Shown piece by piece: positions 40,479 to 47,707 of a stretch of 62,965 nt of DNA (the stretch's first letter is position 1; each line of letters opens with the position of its first letter). Origin of the DNA: Burkholderiales bacterium (GTDB lineage Bacteria > Pseudomonadota > Gammaproteobacteria > Burkholderiales > JAEUOS01); the NCBI GenBank assembly GCA_016790635.1, contig JAEUOR010000079.1, forward strand, positions 1 to 62,965, in the 5' to 3' direction. The notes below the pieces were generated by a model, which was not told the DNA's origin, made no database searches, and saw nothing but the letters and a program-made list of their open reading frames with translations. A program made the translations under genes and the position numbers.

Positions 40479-41825
40479 ATGACGCGTTCCCTGGTCCTTT
40501 TCAACTACGACTGGGATGTCACCGGGTTCGGGGCGCTTGCCGGCCTCCATCCGCACGACAGCCGCGGGTTCGACCTCTTCAGCTTTCCCAGCAACGCGCG
40601 CCTGGCCTGGTTCGACATGGAGCGCTATGTCGCGCGCCTGGCGCGTGGCGCGCGCAGGCGCGGCTGGGGGGCGGTCATGTCCAATCATGAACAGTTCGGG
40701 GCATTGGCCGCAGCGCTCCTGGCCGAGCGCATGGGCTGGCCCGGTACGCCAGTCGCCGCCGTGCTGGCCTGCCAGCACAAGCTCCATGCGCGCCAGGTGC
40801 TGCAACAGGTGGCTCCGGAGGCCAACCTGCGCTTCGCTCCGCTCGACGCCGTCTACGGCGGCCCGGTGCCGGAGGGCCTGGCCTATCCGCTGTTCGTCAA
40901 GCCCGTCAAGGCCGCCTTCTCAGTGCTGGCGCGCACGGTGGCCGACCACGCGGACCTGCATCACCACACGCGCTTCGGCGCCTGGGAGTTGTGGGTCATA
41001 CGTCATCTGGTCGAGCCTTTTGAGCGCATCGCCGCCCGCCGGCTGCCCGCAGCCGGGACGGCGCATCGCATGATGATCGAGGAGCCCGTGCAGGCGCCCC
41101 AGTTCAACCTGGACGGATATGTTTTTCGCGGTGAAGTGCGCGAAATCGGCTTCGTCGATGCAGTCATGTATCCGCGGACCCAGTGCTTCATGCGCTTTCA
41201 GTTGCCCAGCACGCTCCCCGAGGCCGTGCGCGCGCGCGCGCTCGATGTCGCGCGCAGATTTTTAGGCGCAGTGGGCTTCGATCACGGCATTTTCAACATG
41301 GAGTTTTTCTACGACGCGGCGACCGATCGACTGACCGTGATTGAATTCAACCCGCGCATGGCATCGCAGTTCGCAGACCTGTATCGACGCGTCCTCGGCG
41401 TCGATATGCACCACATTGCGATCGAACTTGCCTACGGGCGCGACCCGGCAGCGCTGCCGCGTGCGCTGCCCAGTGCCGGTGCGGCCGCCAGCCTGGTCTA
41501 TCGCGTTTTTCCCGGCGAGGCGGTGCCGGCCATGCCGGCGCGTGGCGAGCGCAGCCGGTTCGAGGCGCGCTTTCCGGACGCCCTGTTATTTGAGTTTCCC
41601 AAGGATCGCAAGCAGATCGAGCGCGATTTCAAGTGGCTGTCCAGCTATCGTTACGGAATCGTGCATCTGGGCGGACGCGACGCAGATGACTTGCGACGTC
41701 GCGCCGACAAGGCCAGCGCCATGCTCGGATGGGTCGCCCCTTTCGAGACCGTGCAACATCACGCGCCGGAGCCGTCACGGCGGCCGGCTTTCCTGCCCGC
41801 CATTTCCGGGGAGTCCTATCCATGA
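40479..41825 (+). CDS. ATP-grasp domain protein, substrate unknown
   Basis: 448 aa from ATG 40479 (an in-frame ATG at 40371 lacks support). ATP-grasp core: YPLFVKPVKAAFS (nucleotide lysines), HRMMIEEPVQAPQFNLDGYVFRG, FNMEFFYDAATDRLTVIEFNPRMASQ (Mg-binding Glu and Asn). This resembles carboxylate-amine ligases acting on small molecules, not a known biosynthetic enzyme I can name. The start codon of the following YHS lipoprotein overlaps its stop (ATGA), so the two act together. An N-terminal pre-ATP-grasp domain is present (residues 1-110). Confidence 0.8.
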   Translation: MTRSLVLFNYDWDVTGFGALAGLHPHDSRGFDLFSFPSNARLAWFDMERYVARLARGARRRGWGAVMSNHEQFGALAAALLAERMGWPGTPVAAVLACQHKLHARQVLQQVAPEANLRFAPLDAVYGGPVPEGLAYPLFVKPVKAAFSVLARTVADHADLHHHTRFGAWELWVIRHLVEPFERIAARRLPAAGTAHRMMIEEPVQAPQFNLDGYVFRGEVREIGFVDAVMYPRTQCFMRFQLPSTLPEAVRARALDVARRFLGAVGFDHGIFNMEFFYDAATDRLTVIEFNPRMASQFADLYRRVLGVDMHHIAIELAYGRDPAALPRALPSAGAAASLVYRVFPGEAVPAMPARGERSRFEARFPDALLFEFPKDRKQIERDFKWLSSYRYGIVHLGGRDADDLRRRADKASAMLGWVAPFETVQHHAPEPSRRPAFLPAISGESYP

Positions 41826-42415
41826 TGCAAACGTTCCGCAATGCCGCGCTTTTGCTCCTGATCGCCCTGTCCGCGGGCTGCGCGGCGATCAACTCGCAAA
41901 ACCCTGCGGGCAACCTGCGCCCGGTCAACGCCGTGGCCGACGGTGACGACGCGCGTGTCATGCTCAAGGGGGCCGATGTGGTCGCCTACTTCACGCAAAA
42001 TCGCTACGTGCAGGGGTCGGCGCAGTGGAAAAGCGTGTACGAGGACGTGACTTTCCGCTTTTCCTCAGCCGCGAACAAGGCCTTGTTCGACCGCGACCCG
42101 AAGCGCTACCTGCCCGAGTACGGAGGCTATTGCGCCAACGGCATCGTCTACGGCATCCCGTGGGGTGGCGATGCCGACAGCTTCATGATGATCAATGGCA
42201 AGCTCTACATGTTCGGCGGCCAGGGTTCGCGCGATGGCTGGAACATCGACCCGGCCAGGAATCTTGCCTTGGCGGACAAGTACTGGAAGGAAGAGGTCTC
42301 GCAAACCAACAGCTTCTGGCAGCGCTGGAAGCGCCTGGTGTTTCGCGTGCCGCACTACCTGAGCGGCGCGCAACTGGCGCAGGCGGTGGCGGAGTCCAAG
42401 GCGAAAAAGCCTTAG
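41822..42415 (+). CDS. YHS-domain lipoprotein
   Basis: 197 aa. Lipobox LLLIALSAGC (Cys at about residue 20) marks an outer-membrane or periplasmic lipoprotein. The body has a YHS-type domain: KGADVVAYFTQNRYVQGSAQWKSVYEDVTFRFSSAANKALFDRDPKRYLPEYGGYCANG, as in YHS proteins thought to bind metals. GGGGAG upstream. Overlap with the ATP-grasp gene suggests a joint, perhaps envelope-linked, function. Confidence 0.83.
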   Translation: MMQTFRNAALLLLIALSAGCAAINSQNPAGNLRPVNAVADGDDARVMLKGADVVAYFTQNRYVQGSAQWKSVYEDVTFRFSSAANKALFDRDPKRYLPEYGGYCANGIVYGIPWGGDADSFMMINGKLYMFGGQGSRDGWNIDPARNLALADKYWKEEVSQTNSFWQRWKRLVFRVPHYLSGAQLAQAVAESKAKKP

Positions 42416-42452
42416 GCCCGTCGCGGGCGCGGGAAGCGTTGCATCGCGTCGC

Positions 42453-43673
42453 TCACAGTGCGCAGCTGCGAAACCCGGCGAAGATGTCGTTGCGGTCCGG
42501 CGTGAAAAAATTGCGGTAGCGCGCATGGCGCATGCGCGCGTGGGTGGCGACGGATGCGCCGCGCAGCACGCGCCGCGAGCCGAACCACGGTGCCGAATAG
42601 TCGCGATAGGGGTGCGCGACAAAGCCCGGGTAGGGTGCGAACGGGCTCGCGGTCCATTCCCACACCGAGCCCCACGCGAACCCCGGAACGTAGAGCGCGG
42701 CATGCTCCCACTCCGCCTCGGTCGGCAGGCGCCGCCCGGCCCAGGCGCACCAGGCCTCGGCTTCATGGCAGGTCAGGTTCATGACCGGCTCCGCGGCAGC
42801 CAGCGGCACCCAGCGATCGAACCAGTGCCGCTCCCAGTCCGAGCCCGCGCGGCGCCAGAAGCGCGGGGTCGTCGCGCCGGTCTGCGCAAGCCATGCCCGA
42901 CCAGCCTCGCTCCACAGGCGCGCATCGGCGTAGCCGCCGGCCGTGACAAAGGCAGCGAAATCGGCGTTGCTGACCGGCGCGCTGTCGATCACGTGGTCCG
43001 CCAGCGCGACCTCCATGTTTGCGAGTTCGTTGTCGAACGCGAACCCGCCGTCCGTCCCGCCCAGGCGCACGCGGCGCGCTGCCACCGCCAGGTCGCGGCG
43101 CGCGTGGGCCTCGGGGACGCCCACCTCCGGCACCGCGAATCCCAGCCCGTGCGCCATGTAGATGCCCGCTTCGCTGTGCATGTCCTCGTGAAACAGGGCC
43201 AGGCGATAAAAGTACAGGTCGGCATCGCCCGTGCCGGCGCGCAAAAGCAGGGCGCAGGACTCATCGAGAGAGTCGGCCAGGTAGGCATGGGTGCGGCCGG
43301 CGTCCGGCAGTGGCAGCGACCAGCGCGTCACGTGCGGGACCGCGCTGGAATCATAGAGGGCGTCTGCATTCGGCAGAAGCGATTCCGCGCGCGGCGCCGC
43401 TGGGTCGGCCTCGATGCCGCAGCCCTTCTGCGGGTTGCGCCCGATCCACCACTCCTGAAACCAGCCGATATGCCCCAGTTCCCACAGCGGCGGATTGAGG
43501 TCACCGCGCTGCGGCACGGAGAGGCCTGGCAGGGCCCGTGCGTAAGCGTCGTGCACGGCCAGGGTCCTGGCGCGCGTATCGGCCAGCAGGTGCGCCAGAG
43601 CGGCGGCGTCGGCGGTGCGCGCCGCCCGGGCCTGGGCCGAAAGCGCGTCAATGGGTGGTGTACCGTCTGACAT
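42453..43673 (-). CDS. senA: Selenoneine synthase SenA
   Basis: 406 aa. EgtB-like non-heme iron sulfoxide/selenoxide synthase: DinB-type helical domain with His68 (GHIGWFQEWW) and His162-x3-His166-x-Glu (HEDMHSEAG) as iron ligands, then a formylglycine-enzyme-like C-lectin domain ending NFFTPDRNDIFAGFRSCAL. The adjacent divergent gene is a SenB-type selenosugar synthase, which points to SenA rather than ergothioneine EgtB. SenA joins selenosugar to hercynine. Iron ligands are intact. No senC or egtD is in the window. Convergent with the YHS gene. Confidence 0.86.
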   Translation of the reverse strand: MSDGTPPIDALSAQARAARTADAAALAHLLADTRARTLAVHDAYARALPGLSVPQRGDLNPPLWELGHIGWFQEWWIGRNPQKGCGIEADPAAPRAESLLPNADALYDSSAVPHVTRWSLPLPDAGRTHAYLADSLDESCALLLRAGTGDADLYFYRLALFHEDMHSEAGIYMAHGLGFAVPEVGVPEAHARRDLAVAARRVRLGGTDGGFAFDNELANMEVALADHVIDSAPVSNADFAAFVTAGGYADARLWSEAGRAWLAQTGATTPRFWRRAGSDWERHWFDRWVPLAAAEPVMNLTCHEAEAWCAWAGRRLPTEAEWEHAALYVPGFAWGSVWEWTASPFAPYPGFVAHPYRDYSAPWFGSRRVLRGASVATHARMRHARYRNFFTPDRNDIFAGFRSCAL

Positions 43674-43680
43674 GAAAGCG

Positions 43681-43688
43681 ACTATAAA
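43681..43688. promoter_or_regulatory. Shared divergent -10 region of senA and senB
   Basis: Only 21 bp separate the two start codons. ACTATAAA supplies TATAAA (43683-43688) exactly 6 nt before the senB ATG and, on the other strand, TATAGT (43686-43681) 7 nt before the senA ATG, with a TTTCGG 17 bp further upstream. The two -10 boxes physically overlap, so the promoters should compete; both mRNAs would be leaderless or nearly so. Confidence 0.55.
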
Positions 43689-43694
43689 GCGCAA

Positions 43695-44681
43695 ATGACG
43701 CGGCCGAAAGTCCTCATCGTCACACCCGCCGTGGCGTCGTCCAACAACGGCAACTGGCAGACGGCCTGGCGCTGGTCGCGCATGCTCTCGGGCAACTACG
43801 CCACGCGCATCGCGCTCGAGTGGCGCGGCGAGGAAGCCGACCTGCTCGTGGCCCTGCACGCCCGCCGTTCGGCCGGCTCGATTCACGCCTGGGCCGATGC
43901 GAGGCCGCGTCGCCCGCTGGCAGTGGTGCTGACCGGGACCGATCTGTACCGCGACATCGCCGTCGATGCCAGGGCGCAGGACTCCTTGCAGTTGGCAGAC
44001 CGCCTGGTGGTACTGCAGGAACTGGGGGGGCGCGTACTTACTGAGGCGCAGCGGCGGAAGACGGCAGTGATCTTCCAGTCGACGCCTGCGCGCCGGGCGC
44101 TTGCCAAGCCGGTCTCGCGATTGCGTGCACTGATGGTGGGCCATTTGCGCGATGAGAAATCACCCGAGACCTATTTCGCGGCCGCGCGGCTGCTGGCGGG
44201 GCGCCCCGACATCCTCCTGGATCACATCGGCGCGCCGCTCGACGCGCGCCTGGGCGATGCGGCGCGCGAGTGCATGGCCGCCTGCCCCAACTATCGCTGG
44301 CTGGGCGCCTTGGATCACGAAGCCACGCGCCGACGCATCCAGCGTGCCCATGTGCTGGTGCACGCCAGCCGCATGGAGGGCGGGGCGCACGTGGTCATGG
44401 AGGCGGTGCGAAGCGGCACGCCGGTCATCGCCAGTCGCATCGATGGCAATCGCGGCATGCTGGGGAAGGGTTACGCGGGCTGCTTCGCCTGGGGAGCTGC
44501 GCACCGGCTTGCCGCGCTCTTGGTAAAGTGCCGGGTGTCCCAGGGCATGGCGGACGGATTTCTGGCGCAACTTGCGGCCCAGTGCCGCGCGCGTGCAGCG
44601 CTGTTCGAGCCGGCACGGGAAAAGTCAGCGCTCATCGCCCTGGTACGGCAACTGTTGGGCAAAACAAGAATCGGTTCATGA
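43695..44681 (+). CDS. senB: Selenosugar synthase SenB (glycosyltransferase)
   Basis: 328 aa. GT-B glycosyltransferase of the SenB type (TIGR04348-like): VTPAVASSNNGNWQTAWRWSRML, VALHARRSAGSIHAW, VVLTGTDLYRDIAVDARAQ, VVLQELGGRVL, then HASRMEGGAHVVMEAVRSGTPVIAS. SenB attaches selenium from selenophosphate to UDP-sugar, forming a selenosugar for SenA. The selenophosphate synthetase SenC/SelD is not seen here. ATG 43695 has no Shine-Dalgarno and lies 6 nt after TATAAA. Confidence 0.88.
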   Translation: MTRPKVLIVTPAVASSNNGNWQTAWRWSRMLSGNYATRIALEWRGEEADLLVALHARRSAGSIHAWADARPRRPLAVVLTGTDLYRDIAVDARAQDSLQLADRLVVLQELGGRVLTEAQRRKTAVIFQSTPARRALAKPVSRLRALMVGHLRDEKSPETYFAAARLLAGRPDILLDHIGAPLDARLGDAARECMAACPNYRWLGALDHEATRRRIQRAHVLVHASRMEGGAHVVMEAVRSGTPVIASRIDGNRGMLGKGYAGCFAWGAAHRLAALLVKCRVSQGMADGFLAQLAAQCRARAALFEPAREKSALIALVRQLLGKTRIGS

Positions 44682-44796
44682 ACACCGACGTTGGTCCCTC
44701 TTCTTCGATGATGCGCGGCAGGGCAGGCTCCTTTGGCGGAGGCTGCTCCTGATCGCTCGCCTCATCCCCGGGCTCGCCAGGACGTCGGTCCTGGCC

Positions 44797-45315
44797 GTGC
44801 ACCGTTCGCCCAAGCATCTTTTCAGCAAGCCATCGGTCGAGGCGATCACCCTCGTCGAAGGGCTGGGCGTGGCCGGCGATGCGCACTATGGTGCGACCGT
44901 GCAGCACCGCTCGCGCGTGGTGCGCGACCCCACGCAACCCAACCTGCGCCAGGTGCACCTGATCGATGTGCGCCTGTTCGCCGAACTGAAGCGCAAGGGC
45001 TACGAGATCGGCCCTGGCGAACTGGGCGAGAACATCACCACGCGCGGGGTGGACCTGCTGAAACTCGCGACCGGCACCCAGCTCATCATCGGCGATGCGG
45101 TTATCGAGATCACCGGGCTGCGCAATCCTTGCCGCCAGCTCGACGACTTTCGTCCCAAGCTCATGACCGCCGTCCTGGAGCGTGACGCCTTCGGCCGCCT
45201 GGTGCGCAAGGCCGGCGTGATGGGCGTGGTCGTCAGGGGCGGCGTCGTCGAGCCCGGGGCGAAGATCCGGGTGAAAAAGCCTGCCGGGCGGGCGCGGGCG
45301 CTGCGGCCAGTCTGA
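44797..45315 (+). CDS. MOSC-domain protein
   Basis: 172 aa from GTG 44797. Motifs KPSVEAITLVEGLGVAGDAHYGATVQHRSRV, PNLRQVHLIDVRLFAELK, ELGENITTRGVDL, ITGLRNPCRQLDDFRP (the conserved Cys) and AGVMGVVVRGG. MOSC domains carry persulfide sulfur to or from molybdenum cofactor or conjugates. No ATG lies in frame near the domain start: the first strand (SVLAVHRS) begins just before the chosen GTG, so the real start may be a rare CTG around 44747. Follows senB. Confidence 0.78.
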   Translation: MHRSPKHLFSKPSVEAITLVEGLGVAGDAHYGATVQHRSRVVRDPTQPNLRQVHLIDVRLFAELKRKGYEIGPGELGENITTRGVDLLKLATGTQLIIGDAVIEITGLRNPCRQLDDFRPKLMTAVLERDAFGRLVRKAGVMGVVVRGGVVEPGAKIRVKKPAGRARALRPV

Positions 45316-45367
45316 CCGGCGCGTCTGGCGACCGCGCCTTGTCGCGGCGATCAGGGCATCAATGCCG

Positions 45368-46549
45368 TCAGAGGCGTTCGATGATGGTCGCGTTGGCCAT
45401 GCCGCCGGCCTCGCACATGGTCTGCAAACCGTAGCGCCCGCCGCCATGCTCCAGCGCACCCAGCATGGTGGTCATGAGCCGCGCGCCGGAGGCGCCCAGA
45501 GGATGGCCCAGCGCGATCGCGCCACCCAGAGGGTTCAAACGTGCCGGGTCGGCGTCGAATTCGCGTTGCCACGCCAGGGGCACCGAAGCAAAAGCCTCGT
45601 TGACCTCGATGTGATCGATCTGGGCGATCGTCATGCCGGTCTTCTGCAGCACGCGGCGCGTGGCGGGGATGGGCGCGGTCAGCATCATCAAGGGGTCGTC
45701 GCCGATCACATCGAACCCGACAAAACGCGCGCGCGGCTTCAAGCCCAGCTTCATCGCCATGCGCTCGCTCATGACCAGGAGCCCCGCCGCGCCGTCGGTG
45801 ATCTGCGAGGAGTTGCCGGCAGTGACACGCCAGTCGATGTGCGGGTAGCGCGCCTTCATTTCGTCGCTGGCAAACGCCACCTTGAGCTGGCCCAGCCCTT
45901 CGGCATTGGTCGAGGCGCGGATGGTCTCGTCCTCGCCGACCTGTCCCGCCGGGGTATCGACCGGAATGATCTCGGCAGCAAAGCGGCCTGCCGCGCGCGC
46001 GGCAGCGGCGCGCTGGTGCGACTGCGCGGAATACGCGTCCAGTTCGTCGCGCCCGATCTTCCATTTGTTGGCCACCAGCTCGGCGGAGACGCCCTGGCCG
46101 ATCATGCCCGGCTTGTAGCGTTCCAGCACGCTCGGCGAGAAGGGGTTCTGGCCGATGCGCGCGCTGCCCATGGGAACGCGGCTCATCGACTCCACGCCGC
46201 AGGCGATCGCAATTTCGTAAGCCCCGGCCATGATGCCCTGCGCAGCGAAGTGCACCGCCTGCTGGGAGGAGCCGCACTTGCGGTCGATGGTGGTCGAGGG
46301 CACGTGGTCGGGATAGCCTGCTGCCAGCCATGCAAAGCGCCCGACCCCTGCCGACTGCTCGCCCGCCTGAGAAACGCACCCGGCGATCACGTCATCGACC
46401 GTGCCGGGGTCGATGCGGTTGCGCTCGATCAAGGCCATGAGCACCGGCTTCAACACGTCGGTGGCGTGCAGTTCGGACAGCGACCCGCCGGGTTTGCCGC
46501 GGCCCATCGGGGTGCGGACGGCGTCGACGATCACGGCTTGATTGGTCAT
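45368..46549 (-). CDS. Thiolase (acetyl-CoA acyltransferase)
   Basis: 393 aa. Catalytic Cys in IDRKCGSSQQAVHFAAQG, His in LGGAIALGHPLGASGARL, and second Cys in LQTMCEAGGMANATIIERL, where the usual GGG/GLGQG after Cys is altered to EAGG. The VNEAFASVPLAWQ site is standard. Catalyses thiolytic beta-ketoacyl-CoA cleavage or condensation; likely degradative type II thiolase. GAGGAG upstream of ATG 46549 fixes the start. No hydratase or dehydrogenase is directly attached. Confidence 0.9.
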   Translation of the reverse strand: MTNQAVIVDAVRTPMGRGKPGGSLSELHATDVLKPVLMALIERNRIDPGTVDDVIAGCVSQAGEQSAGVGRFAWLAAGYPDHVPSTTIDRKCGSSQQAVHFAAQGIMAGAYEIAIACGVESMSRVPMGSARIGQNPFSPSVLERYKPGMIGQGVSAELVANKWKIGRDELDAYSAQSHQRAAAARAAGRFAAEIIPVDTPAGQVGEDETIRASTNAEGLGQLKVAFASDEMKARYPHIDWRVTAGNSSQITDGAAGLLVMSERMAMKLGLKPRARFVGFDVIGDDPLMMLTAPIPATRRVLQKTGMTIAQIDHIEVNEAFASVPLAWQREFDADPARLNPLGGAIALGHPLGASGARLMTTMLGALEHGGGRYGLQTMCEAGGMANATIIERL

Positions 46550-46650
46550 GCGGGCTCCTCGGATTCCTGCTCTTGTGCTTGAGGCAGGCAAGTTTACTGC
46601 GATGATCTGCCACAATCGACGCCTTGTCGCCCCCGCAATCCCTCGTCCCC

Positions 46651-47508
46651 ATGACACTTCGTCAACGCCTCGCCGAGCCGCGCCTGCTCCTCGCCCCCGG
46701 TGTCTACGACGCGCTGACCGCGCTCGTCGCCACGCAGTCAGGCTTCGAGGCGCTCTACCTGTCGGGCGCGTCGATTGCCTACTCGCGCCTGGGCCGCTCC
46801 GATATCGGGCTCACCACCTACAGCGAGGTGTGCGACACGATCGCCATGATCCGCGAGCGTGTCGCGACGCCGCTGATCGTCGATGCCGACACCGGTTTCG
46901 GCAACGCCCTCAATACACAGCGCACCGTGCGCGGGTTCGAGCGCGCCGGCGCCAACCTGATCCAGCTGGAGGACCAGGGCTTCCCCAAGCGCTGCGGGCA
47001 TCTGGAAGGCAAGAGCGTCGTCGCGAAGGCGGAGATGATCGGCAAGCTCAAGGCGGCGCTGGACGCTCGTGCGAGTGCGGAAACCTTGGTCGTCGCGCGC
47101 ACGGATGCGGTGGCGGTCGAGGGGTTTGATGCCGCCATCGACCGCGCTGAGGCCTATCTGGAGGTTGGGGCGGACGTGCTGTTTGTCGAGGCGGTGCGCT
47201 CGGAGGCCGAGATGCGCACCCTCAACACCCGCTTCGCGGGACGTGTTCCGCTCTTGGCCAACATGGTCGAAGGCGGCAAGACGCCGCTGGCGAGTGCGAC
47301 AGCGCTGCAGGCGCTCGGTTACCGAATCGCGATCTTTCCCGGCGGCACAGCGCGTGCGGTGGCCTTTGCGCTGCAGGGCTACTACGCCAGCCTCAAGGAG
47401 CATGGTACGACCGCGCCGTGGCGCGAGCGCATGCTGGATTTCGACGGCCTGAACAAGATCATCGGCACGCCGGAGTTGCTGGCGCTGGGGAAGAAGTACG
47501 AAGCGTGA
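46651..47508 (+). CDS. Isocitrate lyase / PEP mutase superfamily enzyme
   Basis: 285 aa. (beta/alpha)8 fold: APGVYDALTALVATQSGFEALYLSG, LIVDADTGFGN (metal site), LIQLEDQGFPKRCGHLEGK with Cys in a KKCGH-like motif typical of lyases such as 2-methylisocitrate lyase, and VARTDAVAVEGFDAAIDRAEAY. The 285-aa length suits methylisocitrate lyase-like or oxaloacetate decarboxylase-like members. An in-frame TTG at 46624, 7 nt after CACAAT, could be a leaderless start adding nine residues; ATG 46651 is the conservative choice. Confidence 0.82.
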   Translation: MTLRQRLAEPRLLLAPGVYDALTALVATQSGFEALYLSGASIAYSRLGRSDIGLTTYSEVCDTIAMIRERVATPLIVDADTGFGNALNTQRTVRGFERAGANLIQLEDQGFPKRCGHLEGKSVVAKAEMIGKLKAALDARASAETLVVARTDAVAVEGFDAAIDRAEAYLEVGADVLFVEAVRSEAEMRTLNTRFAGRVPLLANMVEGGKTPLASATALQALGYRIAIFPGGTARAVAFALQGYYASLKEHGTTAPWRERMLDFDGLNKIIGTPELLALGKKYEA

Positions 47509-47548
47509 ATCAGGCGCGGCTGCCGCGCCTCAACACGGCGTGACGAAT

Positions 47549-47686
47549 TCAGAAGGGTGCGTTGAGTACCTTGGCGCGCTTCGGGTCGAAGAAGGCAAAT
47601 GCACGGAACGGGGCGTGACATTCGACTGGCATGTTCTCGGTAAAGGGCAGCGCGCAACTGCGCCTGATATCGCTCTTGCAATTTTC
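47549..47686 (-). pseudogene. Possible C-terminal gene remnant, unidentified
   Basis: In the 199-bp gap between two genes the minus strand reads ALPFTENMPVECHAPFRAFA then FFDPKRAKVLNAPF and stop, a plausible protein C-terminus with natural-looking codon usage, but there is no start or upstream domain on that strand. I do not recognise the family. It may be the tail of a decayed gene. Confidence 0.25.
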
Positions 47687-47707
47687 GTTGGATATCCATA
47701 ATCCGGC

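Noticed and set aside
42453..43673. Ergothioneine synthase EgtB in place of SenA
   Set aside because: The immediate divergent partner is a SenB-type glycosyltransferase and no egtC/egtD is adjacent, so SenA is the better call; biochemical proof is absent.
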